From: Nitrospina sp.
GTDB lineage: Bacteria > Nitrospinota > Nitrospinia > Nitrospinales > VA-1
Length of the DNA: 39,372 bases
Reading direction: 5' to 3'
NCBI GenBank assembly: GCA_018697205.1
Contig: JABHTG010000082.1
Location: 1 to 39,372 of the forward strand
Below are positions 9,001 through 16,400 of the stretch, one piece after another. The position numbers and the translations under genes were made by a program. A model generated the notes under the pieces. That model made no database searches, had not been told where the DNA came from, and saw nothing but the letters and a program-made list of their open reading frames with translations. Within the stretch, counting starts at the first letter, position 1. Each line of letters opens with the position of its first letter.

Positions 9001-10407
9001 TTATAATCGGGTAATAAGTTTTTGATGAATTCCGGAGAACTCGCCTGAAGACATTATAATTAGAACGTCATTAGGGCGACATTCGGTGACCAGTTTGTTC
9101 ACAAGGACCTCGATATCGGGAATAAAATATGCTTTGCCACCGTCTTTATTAATGTGTTCGACTACCTGTTCGGGGTTTAGCCTATCTTCTAGATCAATTT
9201 TTTCTGGCGCGAATAAATCTGAGATGATAACGCTGTCAGCCGCTACGAAGCTCTTCGGGAGCTTGTCTTCAAAAATTTTTCTTCGGCAGGTTGCTGAACG
9301 AGGTTCAAAAATGGCCCATATGCGTTGTTCAGGATATGCCTCGCGAACAGCTTCTATCGTAAGTCTAATAGCTGTTGGATGATGTGCAAAATCATCTATC
9401 ACGGTTACCCCGTTTTTAATTCCTAAAACATCTTGTCTTCGTTTTATGCCCCTGAAGGTCTGAAACCCGTCCTGAATTTCTTGAGTTGTGAGTCCAAGCT
9501 TAAGGCTCATGGCTGCAACCGATGTGGCATTTTCGATATTGTGCCGCCCTATCATTGGGATATTAAAATTTGCGACATTTACGTTCTGGTGGGTTAAGGC
9601 AAAATATCCTTTACCACCTTCAAACTTATAGTCATTAATCACCCAGTCTGCAGAAGAAGAAAAACCATAAGTTTCGGCTTGGCAAGAAGCATATTTTAAT
9701 ACATCTTGTGCGTTTTTATCAGAAAAAGCGGCTAAGAGGAATCCACTAGGGTCAATGATCTTTACAAATTTTCGAAAAGAGTCTTTTATATGATCAAGGT
9801 CTCTATAAATATCAGCATGATCAAATTCGATCCCTGTTAAAATAGACGCAAATGGACTATAGTGCAGGAACTTGGGTCCTTTATCAAAAAATGCTGTGTC
9901 GTATTCGTCCCCCTCGCTTATAAAAAACTCTCCTCCCGGAATAGCGTGGTTACAGTCAAAATTTTTCATCCAACCGCCGACCATGAAGCCTGGTTTCCTC
10001 TTAGCAGAATGCAAAACCCAGCTTAGAAGAGCTGTTGTGGTTGTTTTCCCATGCGTTCCAGTAATGACCAACGATTTTTGATTTTGTAGATAAAATTTCC
10101 TTATAGCTTCTGGAAAGGAAATATAAGGAATTCCTTTTTCTTGAACAGCCAAGACCTCTTGATTATCCTTAGATACAGCATTGCCAATGATAACTTGATC
10201 AATATCTTCGGTAATATTTTCACGTTGGTAACCAGGCTTTATACCTATCCCTGATGATTTTAAAAGTGTGCTCATGGGTGGATAGATATTCGTATCAGAT
10301 CCAGTAACTCGATAACCAGATTTTTGAAGAAGTCCAGCAAGAGAGGCCATCCCTGTACCGCAGATAGCAATTAGATAAATTGTTTTAATCTTTTTATTGG
10401 AGGTCAT
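9001..10407 (-). CDS. mpl: UDP-N-acetylmuramate:L-alanyl-gamma-D-glutamyl-meso-diaminopimelate ligase Mpl
   Basis: Mpl joins the recycled tripeptide L-Ala-gamma-D-Glu-meso-DAP to UDP-MurNAc, feeding murein turnover products back into peptidoglycan synthesis in the cytoplasm. The 468-residue length fits. The N-terminal nucleotide-sugar domain begins with the GTGMASLAG loop (residues 17-25). The ATP loop GTHGKTTTT is at about 117-125. The ligase middle domain shows SEGDEYDTAFFD and GRHNIENA. The C-terminal domain shows DDFAHHPTA and FEPRSATCRR, the latter being the Mpl-type version that separates it from MurC. The gene implies a meso-DAP peptidoglycan. It lies upstream of the unknown TIM-barrel-like gene (26 bp gap). 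Confidence 0.92.
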   Translation of the reverse strand: MTSNKKIKTIYLIAICGTGMASLAGLLQKSGYRVTGSDTNIYPPMSTLLKSSGIGIKPGYQRENITEDIDQVIIGNAVSKDNQEVLAVQEKGIPYISFPEAIRKFYLQNQKSLVITGTHGKTTTTALLSWVLHSAKRKPGFMVGGWMKNFDCNHAIPGGEFFISEGDEYDTAFFDKGPKFLHYSPFASILTGIEFDHADIYRDLDHIKDSFRKFVKIIDPSGFLLAAFSDKNAQDVLKYASCQAETYGFSSSADWVINDYKFEGGKGYFALTHQNVNVANFNIPMIGRHNIENATSVAAMSLKLGLTTQEIQDGFQTFRGIKRRQDVLGIKNGVTVIDDFAHHPTAIRLTIEAVREAYPEQRIWAIFEPRSATCRRKIFEDKLPKSFVAADSVIISDLFAPEKIDLEDRLNPEQVVEHINKDGGKAYFIPDIEVLVNKLVTECRPNDVLIIMSSGEFSGIHQKLITRL

Positions 10408-10520
10408 TCCAGCAAATTGTAGGCCTCGAAACTTCCAAAGTCAATCTATATCAATGGGTTGGGTGTTGTGGAAGGGTGTTACAGTGACAACTTAATATAA
10501 TAGTTAAGGTAATATTTTTA

Positions 10521-11165
10521 TTAGTTAAATAATGATTTTAAACTGGCAAGGTTATTGATTAAGTAATCGGGCTTGGAGTCACGAAGAGAAATTGGGTTAC
10601 CCAATCCATAGGTAACGCCACAAGTTGTAACTCCTGCACCTTTTCCAGTTTTTACATCGATGGCGCTATCTCCAATCATCAAAACTTCTTTTGGAAGACA
10701 GTTAAATTTTTTCATAAGGTACTGAAGCCCAATTGGACTAGGTTTCTGTTCCTTTAGGCTGTCGCCTCCTAGTATCGAATCAAAGGGGCTGAGAAAGTTT
10801 AGCGCTTTTAGAATTTTTTCGACAAATGAAGTAGGTTTGTTAGACAAAATAACATTTGTTTTACTCGAAAAATGTTCTAAAACTTCTCTTCCATCTGGAT
10901 AGAGTTTGGTTTGATCTAACAAGTGAAGATTGTAGTGTTTTCTAAAAAGAGAAACGGCGGTTTCTGTATCATTACATCCGGAACCAACTAAGGAACGAGT
11001 CATAAGGTTGACTACTCCGCCACCAATATTCATGCGAATGGTTTCCTGATTCAAAGATTGAAGGTTCATCTCGTCTAGAGTAAGATTCACTGAGTTTGCG
11101 ATATCTTCAAATGTATCGACCAAGGTCCCGTCGAAGTCGTAAACAAAAAGAGAAATTTTTTTCAA
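10521..11165 (-). CDS. gph: HAD-superfamily phosphatase, phosphoglycolate phosphatase-like
   Basis: A 214-residue HAD hydrolase of the phosphoglycolate phosphatase type. Motif I is DFDGTLVDT with nucleophile Asp10 and Asp12. A helical cap domain follows (about residues 16-80). Motif II is in VILSNKP, motif III uses the lysine in KEQKPSP, and motif IV is GDSAIDV. The substrate is probably 2-phosphoglycolate or a similar small phosphate ester, but this family is easily over-assigned. The start must be TTG at 11165: a stop codon lies two codons upstream and the next Met would remove motif I. The gene begins 8 bp after the BamE-like lipoprotein gene, so the two are likely one transcript. Confidence 0.82.
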   Translation of the reverse strand: MKKISLFVYDFDGTLVDTFEDIANSVNLTLDEMNLQSLNQETIRMNIGGGVVNLMTRSLVGSGCNDTETAVSLFRKHYNLHLLDQTKLYPDGREVLEHFSSKTNVILSNKPTSFVEKILKALNFLSPFDSILGGDSLKEQKPSPIGLQYLMKKFNCLPKEVLMIGDSAIDVKTGKGAGVTTCGVTYGLGNPISLRDSKPDYLINNLASLKSLFN

Positions 11166-11173
11166 AGCTTAAT

Positions 11174-11494
11174 TTAAGGTTTGTTAGAGTTACTTGTGGT
11201 GTAACGATAGGCTTTTACAATGTTTTTATTGTTAAAGAGGATGACCAGATCTTTTGAGTGGGCAGGTCCCAATGCATTCCATTTGTCAAACTGGTAGGTC
11301 CACATTGTTTGAGAATTTTCAACTCCCTTCTTAAATGGAGGGCCAAATTTTTCAAATATTTCTTCTTGGCTAGTCACGTTACTTTGAATGGTTTTTATTT
11401 GTGAACTACCAAAATTGTTTCCTACAGTTCCATAACAAGCCGACAGAGAGAATAAAGTTAGAAACCCAATAGCTCTTAATTGGATTTTTTTCAT
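11174..11494 (-). CDS. Small lipoprotein with BamE/SmpA-like domain
   Basis: A 106-residue protein with a clear lipoprotein signal: basic MKKIQLR, a hydrophobic core and the lipobox LSAC with Cys20. The mature part fits the BamE/OmlA fold pattern: a helix beginning with the 'I..NVTSQEEIFEKFGPP' pattern, then a strand with WTYQFDKW, then VILFNNKNIVKAYRY. It is probably anchored to the outer or inner membrane on the periplasmic side. BamE proper belongs to the outer-membrane assembly complex, but many small lipoproteins share this fold, so that role is not claimed. The ATG at 11494 is preceded by an excellent GGAGG 7 nt upstream. It is the first gene of a pair with the HAD phosphatase. Confidence 0.75.
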   Translation of the reverse strand: MKKIQLRAIGFLTLFSLSACYGTVGNNFGSSQIKTIQSNVTSQEEIFEKFGPPFKKGVENSQTMWTYQFDKWNALGPAHSKDLVILFNNKNIVKAYRYTTSNSNKP

Positions 11495-11736
11495 TTGTTA
11501 GCCTCCATAAGACAGTTTTAGTAATCGGTAGATGGCCAAATTTTTTTAACTTATCCAAACTCAAATAAATTTTAACAAAATATATAGAGAATGTATAACT
11601 TTTGCTTATATCTAAAATTTTTAACTTAAGATAATAGTTTGTGTCAAAATAGTGTTTGAGTGCAAAGCTGCATTGCTGGTATTTTAACAAAAGTTAGCCA
11701 TTAACTTTGATCTGGTCAAGAATATAGAGGGGGAAA

Positions 11737-12759
11737 ATGTTTTTTAAAGTGGAGGTCGCTTATTTTAAGACTTTAAGTTTATTCGTTATTGTGATAGCTA
11801 CATGTTTTTTTGTTGGTTGTGCAATCTCGCCCCAACGTTCCTATATTGATAATAATGGCTTTGAACAGGATGGATATTACGAGTCGATCCCTTCTCTAGG
11901 TAAAAAAGGCTATTTAATAAAACAGCTTGCCCAAGAAGTTTACTTTTTTTCAACGGGGGCTTATAACAATTTATTTATAGTTACGTCAGAAGGTGTTGTT
12001 ATCACCGATCCGATAAAAGGAAAGGGAAAACTACTCAAGAAGGCAATTAGTGAAGTTACTAGTCAGCCAGTTAGGTTTATGATTTATTCGCATTCTCATA
12101 TTGATCATATTGGTGATGCATATCTATTTGCTGGTAATGAGGTGCAGATAGTCGCTCAGATGGAAACAGGTAAAGCCCTCAAGAGATACAAAGATAAGAA
12201 TCGCCCCGTGCCACACATTAATTTTGGGACAAATTATAGTCTCACAATAGGTGGCATTACGATTGAGTTAATTTATCTTGGGGAAGGGCATGGGAAAGGC
12301 AACTCTGTAGTTTACATTCCTTTACGCAAAATTATGATGTATGTCGACACAGTGACACCTAAATCAGTCCCATTTAAGAACTTTGCTTATACTGTAGATA
12401 TTTTTAGTCAAATGAAAGGCATTGAAAAAGCGCTGAAGCTTGACTTCAATATTTATATTGCTGGGCACCTTCATCGCCCCGGGTCGAAAGAGGAGATGAA
12501 AGAAGTCCTTGAGTATTACCGGGCGTCAAAAAAGGCTAGTATTAAGGCTCTCAAGGCGGTGTCATTCCTTGCTGTGCGAGGTAAATCAAAAACAAAGGAT
12601 GTGGAGCGTTTATTTGGAGAATATCTGGATGCTGTGGCAGAGGAATGTTATAGCATTTTAAAACCGAAGTGGAAACACCGTCTAATGGGGTTTGAAGCGT
12701 TTTCCAAGGGACATTGTGATATATGGATTTCCTACCACCGTACGCAAAAATCAGAATAA
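11737..12759 (+). CDS. Metallo-beta-lactamase-fold lipoprotein hydrolase
   Basis: A 340-residue secreted protein of the metallo-beta-lactamase superfamily. Residues 1-28 form a signal ending in FVGC, a plausible lipobox (Cys28) though the -3 residue is Phe rather than Leu. The metal motif is HSHIDH with His119, His121, Asp123 and His124. GEGHGKGN gives the next metal histidine, YVDTVTP the bridging acid, and AGHLH the last histidine. The substrate is unknown; the overall form (a GAYNNLFIV opening and a bulky C-terminal helical part) is like periplasmic MBL proteins rather than true beta-lactamases. GAGGGGG lies just before the ATG. The last 9 bp overlap the end of the convergent kinase gene. 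Confidence 0.83.
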   Translation: MFFKVEVAYFKTLSLFVIVIATCFFVGCAISPQRSYIDNNGFEQDGYYESIPSLGKKGYLIKQLAQEVYFFSTGAYNNLFIVTSEGVVITDPIKGKGKLLKKAISEVTSQPVRFMIYSHSHIDHIGDAYLFAGNEVQIVAQMETGKALKRYKDKNRPVPHINFGTNYSLTIGGITIELIYLGEGHGKGNSVVYIPLRKIMMYVDTVTPKSVPFKNFAYTVDIFSQMKGIEKALKLDFNIYIAGHLHRPGSKEEMKEVLEYYRASKKASIKALKAVSFLAVRGKSKTKDVERLFGEYLDAVAEECYSILKPKWKHRLMGFEAFSKGHCDIWISYHRTQKSE

Positions 12760-13761
12760 ATTTTCGTATTTTTTGATGATCGTTTTTACGTCAGCGTATG
12801 AACCTACCGGCATACGCCCACCCATATGAGAAACAACCTCTGAAGCGCAGTAGGATCCAATAATAGCCGATTCTTTTAAGCTATAGTTTTTAATAATTCC
12901 GTATAATGCACCTGCTGCAAATAAATCACCGGCCCCTGTTGTATCGACAGCCTTCGTCGGAAATACATTCACAGTAATTTTTTTTTCAGTTTGATTAGAA
13001 GCCCAAGACCCGATTTCTCCTCTGGTAACAAATACAGTTCTTGCTATTTTCTTGAGCTCCGCAAAAGCTTCCTCTGTATCTTCTGTTGCAGCCAAAGCAT
13101 TAGCTTCTATGTTATTGCAGAAGAGGATATCAACATTATGTTGGATAAACTCGGTAAGTTGTTTTTTGAAACCATTGACAACAAAGGCATCACTTAGAGT
13201 AAATGCAACAGGAGTATTATTTTTTTTTGCAATTTTAGCTAGTTTTTCAGCTGCATTGCGAGTACTGTCCCCCGTCCAAAGATAGCCCTCAATATATACT
13301 ATTCTAGAGTTTCTAATGATTTTTTCATCAACATTATCGGGATGTAATAAGGATGATGCTCCAAGGTGCGTGAGCATAGTTCGCTCACTATCAGGGGTAA
13401 CTAGGACGACACAGGTTCCAGTATCGTTAAGGCCATTTCCATTTCCAGTTCCAGAAAACGCTACGTCACAAGCACGCATATCCTCGGCATAATATTTTCC
13501 ATAAAAATCGTTAGCAACTTTTCCAATATAATAGGCTTTACCGCCAAGGACGCTTAGTCCATGGACTGTATTAGCGGCAGAACCTCCCGATGAAACTTTG
13601 GTTGAAAATCCATTAAGCTCTTCTAAGATTTTTTTCTGTTTTTCTAGTTCAAATAGAGTCATTCCTCCCTTCGTCAGAGAGTTGCGTTCTATGAAGTCGT
13701 CATCCACACGAACTTCTATATCGACTAATGCATTACCAATTCCTAAAAGATCATATTTCAT
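12751..13761 (-). CDS. PfkB-family kinase, adenosine kinase-like
   Basis: A 336-residue ribokinase/PfkB family kinase. The N-terminus (YDLLGIGNALVDIE) and the substrate-site stretch SSGGSAANT match the adenosine-kinase-like subgroup that is widespread in bacteria. The second PfkB signature is DTTGAGDLFAAG with catalytic base Asp279 and the anion hole GAGD before it. It phosphorylates a sugar or nucleoside hydroxyl with ATP; adenosine, inosine or a ketohexose are all possible, and sequence alone does not decide. Translation starts at ATG 13761 without an obvious ribosome site. It is divergent from dacB and overlaps its convergent neighbour by 9 bp at the stop codons. Confidence 0.85.
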   Translation of the reverse strand: MKYDLLGIGNALVDIEVRVDDDFIERNSLTKGGMTLFELEKQKKILEELNGFSTKVSSGGSAANTVHGLSVLGGKAYYIGKVANDFYGKYYAEDMRACDVAFSGTGNGNGLNDTGTCVVLVTPDSERTMLTHLGASSLLHPDNVDEKIIRNSRIVYIEGYLWTGDSTRNAAEKLAKIAKKNNTPVAFTLSDAFVVNGFKKQLTEFIQHNVDILFCNNIEANALAATEDTEEAFAELKKIARTVFVTRGEIGSWASNQTEKKITVNVFPTKAVDTTGAGDLFAAGALYGIIKNYSLKESAIIGSYCASEVVSHMGGRMPVGSYADVKTIIKKYENLF

Positions 13762-13957
13762 GAGTAATTTTAAAAAGGGTGGGTTAAAAATATATTGGCT
13801 GTTTAGTGAGATAAGCTTATTTTTAAATAAATAATTAAAAGCTTACTTATTTCTAGTTTTCGACTATTTGTTAATATCAATATATAGTATTCAAAATAAT
13901 TATTCTCTTGTTTTTTACCACGTATTAATTAAATTAAACAAAGTTTTTCTTTCTTTA

Positions 13958-13982
13958 AAGAACAAATGATATTTGAGTTCTT
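13958..13982. promoter_or_regulatory. Imperfect inverted repeat upstream of dacB
   Basis: AAGAAC (13958-13963) and GTTCTT (13977-13982) are exact complements. Inside them AAAT (13964-13967) pairs with ATTT (13971-13974), leaving a 2-nt bulge (GA) and a 3-nt centre. The element ends 25 bp before the dacB ATG in the 246-bp divergent gap. It could be an operator or a 5'-UTR hairpin; in such AT-rich DNA chance is also possible. Confidence 0.3.
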
Positions 13983-14007
13983 ATTAATTAGACAGTAGTA
14001 TTTTTTG

Positions 14008-15501
14008 ATGACTAAAATGTTATTAAAAATGAAAATAGTTTTAATCTTTTCTTTTATTTCGGTTATTTGGTTTCTACCCGAAAAGATTAGTGCGCAGAAA
14101 CTGCAGTCATCTGAGTCTGCTTTTGTCAAAATAGTAGAATCTATTTTAGCCAGCTCTTGTTTGCGAAAAAAAAAATTTGGGATAAAAATCCACTCTCTTA
14201 AAAGAGATAAAACCTTATACTCTATTTCTAGCGACCGCTTATTTGTTCCAGCATCTAATATGAAGATTTTGACAACAGCGCTGGCTTTGAAAAAATTGGG
14301 TCCAGACTATCGATTTAAAACTAGTTTGTATGCCACTGAGCCGATAGATGGCATGGACCTAAGAAGTGATATTTATATTAAGGGATTTGGTGACCCGAAT
14401 CTTGTGAGTGAGCAGATGTGGCTTTTGGTAAATGAATTGAAGAATCTCCCACTTCGTGAGATTCGTGGAGATATTATTGCTGATGAATCTTTTTTTGATA
14501 GTTATCGGCGTGTTAAAACTTGGAATAAAAAATGGGGTGTGGAAGCATATAATGCTCCATTAGGAGCTTTATCGTTTAACTTTAATACGGTCACAGTTCA
14601 TGTTACTCCTGGAAGAAAAATAGGTGATAAACCTGTTGTGGTTGTTGATCCAGATATAGAATTTATTCGAGTGACAAATCGAGCAAGAACAGTATCGAAC
14701 TCAAAACGAAGTCGATTGATAGTGAATCGTATTGACCGGGGAGATCATAATGAAGTGACCATTTCCGGGGTTTTATCAGTTAATCATTTACGGGAAACCT
14801 ACTATTTAAACATAACCAAACCTGTATATTATGCAGCAAGAGTTTTTAAAGAGTATCTTCATCAGGCAGGGATTAAAGTTACGGGTAAGGTTCGGATAGG
14901 CCCTATCCCAAATAATGCTTATGAATTATCGAGCCATGAATCTATGCCACTTTCTTTGATTCTCAGAGGATTAAATAAGTTTAGCAATAATTTTGTTGCC
15001 GAACAGATTTTAAAAACAATAGGTGCAGAGATTTATAACCCCCCAGGTACAACTCAAAATGGCTTACGGGCCATGGGAGAATATATGGAGTTTTTGAAAT
15101 ACAAACCCGAGCAATTTTCTATTTTAGATGGATCTGGTTTATCGAGAAAAAATCAAATGAGCCCAGATCAGATTGTATCGATACTTCAAGATATGTATAT
15201 AGATCTCAGGGTTTATCCAGAATTTATTTCCGCGTTGGGGGTAATGAGTAGGGATGGGAATGTTCTGAAACGAATGAATGGAAATAAAGATGCGGAGCGT
15301 GCGCGAGTAAAAACAGGGACATTGAATTCTATTAGTGCGTTGTCAGGTTACTTTCAATCTGCAGATGGTGAACAGTTCGCCTTTTCTATGCTGATGAATG
15401 GTTTAAAATGTTCTAATAGGCAGGCCAAAAGATTACAGGATAGGATTATCACTGAAGGGTTAAATTTCAAACGACTGAATGTAGAGCCGAATCTTAATTA
15501 A
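14008..15501 (+). CDS. dacB: D-alanyl-D-alanine carboxypeptidase/endopeptidase (PBP4 type, peptidase S13)
   Basis: A periplasmic penicillin-binding protein that trims or cleaves peptidoglycan peptide cross-links. The protein (497 aa from ATG 14008) has a signal peptide ending near EKISAQ. The three active-site motifs are all present: SxxK as Ser83-Asn-Met-Lys86, SxN as Ser326-Asn-Asn328 and KTG at 435-437. Between the first two lies the large insert typical of the S13 class. A TTG codon directly before the ATG could also start translation. No ribosome site is clear, and in-frame ATGs at 14017 and 14029 remain possible. An A10 run at 14166-14175 sits in the coding sequence. The upstream gap 13762-14007 is very AT-rich and should hold two divergent promoters. 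Confidence 0.92.
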   Translation: MTKMLLKMKIVLIFSFISVIWFLPEKISAQKLQSSESAFVKIVESILASSCLRKKKFGIKIHSLKRDKTLYSISSDRLFVPASNMKILTTALALKKLGPDYRFKTSLYATEPIDGMDLRSDIYIKGFGDPNLVSEQMWLLVNELKNLPLREIRGDIIADESFFDSYRRVKTWNKKWGVEAYNAPLGALSFNFNTVTVHVTPGRKIGDKPVVVVDPDIEFIRVTNRARTVSNSKRSRLIVNRIDRGDHNEVTISGVLSVNHLRETYYLNITKPVYYAARVFKEYLHQAGIKVTGKVRIGPIPNNAYELSSHESMPLSLILRGLNKFSNNFVAEQILKTIGAEIYNPPGTTQNGLRAMGEYMEFLKYKPEQFSILDGSGLSRKNQMSPDQIVSILQDMYIDLRVYPEFISALGVMSRDGNVLKRMNGNKDAERARVKTGTLNSISALSGYFQSADGEQFAFSMLMNGLKCSNRQAKRLQDRIITEGLNFKRLNVEPNLN

Positions 15502-15534
15502 GGTTTTTAACTAGTGGCAGGATTAAACTTTTCA

Positions 15535-16365
15535 TTATTTAAAGGTTTTTGCGTTCTCTTTCCTGTCGTCTTCTAAGATTTTTTTCCAATCACGTTTTTT
15601 TATCGGAGCTTCTAAGAAGTCTTCAAAAATATTTCTTCCTAATTCGGTTCTATTGATCCCTTCAGGTGCAACCTGAATGTCAAGTTGTGCAAGAGCCATA
15701 TCAAAATCGCGGTCAAGTAATGAAGCTGAATCCATTCCATATTCTTTTAATATTTGTCGGGTTGTCCCAATGTCAATTTTAAACCGATTAGCTACCTCAT
15801 TAATATTAGATGGGCGGTATTGATTTTGAGATGAGATTCCTAGGTGGTAGGCACAAAATAGTTCGAATGGATTTATGCCAAAGGTATTTGTCTTAGATTC
15901 AAGAACGCCATTGCGATTGGTTTGGTTCCCTTTGGCCGAAGTACTAGAATTGATTTGAACTTCACTTGGCGATTGTTTTTTGTGTGCTGGGTTAGGTATA
16001 TTGCTAGGTTTCCTTTTTTTTGCGTGCCTCTGGGCGTCGTCTCGAGTGCGCCCATTTTTTTTATAGCCTGACGTTACTCTAGGCCTGACATTTGATCTCC
16101 CGGTTCCATTTGTACTCCCATTTTTTTTTTCTGTCCCGTCTTGGTTTCGCCTACTTACCATGGAAAGGTGTGAGGTCAATGTTGTAGATGATGAGGCGGA
16201 AGAAGCCCAAAGATGTGGTTGGTGTGTTTTTTTTCCACGCCCAGAGTTTCGGCTTGAGTTTTTTTTCGTATTGTTATGATTTTGACCATTACTCGGCAGG
16301 CTCGAATTTCCGCTTTGTTGACTGTTTCCTCGTTGGGATTGCTGGTTAGTTCTTTTGTTTTTCAA
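15535..16365 (-). CDS. Unknown protein: long basic disordered N-terminus plus conserved-looking C-terminal domain
   Basis: I cannot name this 276-residue protein. Residues 1-160 are low in complexity, rich in Asn, Ser, Gly, Gln, Lys and Arg (for example SSRNSGRGKKTHQ), and surely disordered and positively charged. Residues 164-260 look folded: NPFELFCAYHLGI, then a helix-turn-helix-like stretch (INEVANRFKIDIGTTRQILKEYG split around 188-210), then helices ending in FEDFLEAP. A nucleic-acid-binding role is a reasonable guess from the charge and the helix pattern, but only that. The start is TTG at 16365: GAGGA lies 8 nt upstream and an in-frame TAG lies just before it. It follows pepF by 35 bp and is likely last in the valS-pepF group. 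Confidence 0.7.
   Translation of the reverse strand: MKNKRTNQQSQRGNSQQSGNSSLPSNGQNHNNTKKNSSRNSGRGKKTHQPHLWASSASSSTTLTSHLSMVSRRNQDGTEKKNGSTNGTGRSNVRPRVTSGYKKNGRTRDDAQRHAKKRKPSNIPNPAHKKQSPSEVQINSSTSAKGNQTNRNGVLESKTNTFGINPFELFCAYHLGISSQNQYRPSNINEVANRFKIDIGTTRQILKEYGMDSASLLDRDFDMALAQLDIQVAPEGINRTELGRNIFEDFLEAPIKKRDWKKILEDDRKENAKTFK
16014..16266 (-). repeat. Cluster of five homopolymer A tracts in the coding strand
   Basis: Within the disordered half of the unknown gene, runs of T on the plus strand occur at 16014-16021 (8), 16055-16062 (8), 16121-16130 (10), 16227-16234 (8) and 16259-16266 (8). All encode Lys-Lys or Lys-Lys-Asn. Such runs are prone to replication or transcription slippage. The frame is intact here. 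Confidence 0.7.
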
Positions 16366-16373
16366 AACGGTAT

Positions 16374-16378
16374 TCCTC
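16374..16378 (-). promoter_or_regulatory. Ribosome binding site supporting a TTG start
   Basis: GAGGA on the minus strand, 8 nt upstream of TTG 16365. With the in-frame TAG directly before it, it fixes the start of the disordered protein at this non-ATG codon. Confidence 0.6.
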
Positions 16379-16400
16379 TATATAGAAAATAATAAAAAAC

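Noticed and set aside
11406-11690. 94-residue minus-strand frame in the gap before the BamE-like lipoprotein
   Set aside because: No ribosome site, AT-driven composition, and it overlaps the lipoprotein signal sequence in another frame. The gap is better read as promoter DNA.
12072-12130. Calling the MBL lipoprotein a beta-lactamase or resistance gene
   Set aside because: The HxHxDH motif is shared by the whole superfamily; nothing in the sequence points to antibiotic hydrolysis.
15493-15502. CTTAATTAAG palindrome at the end of dacB
   Set aside because: No loop and no T run of note, and it covers the end of the coding sequence; not a terminator.
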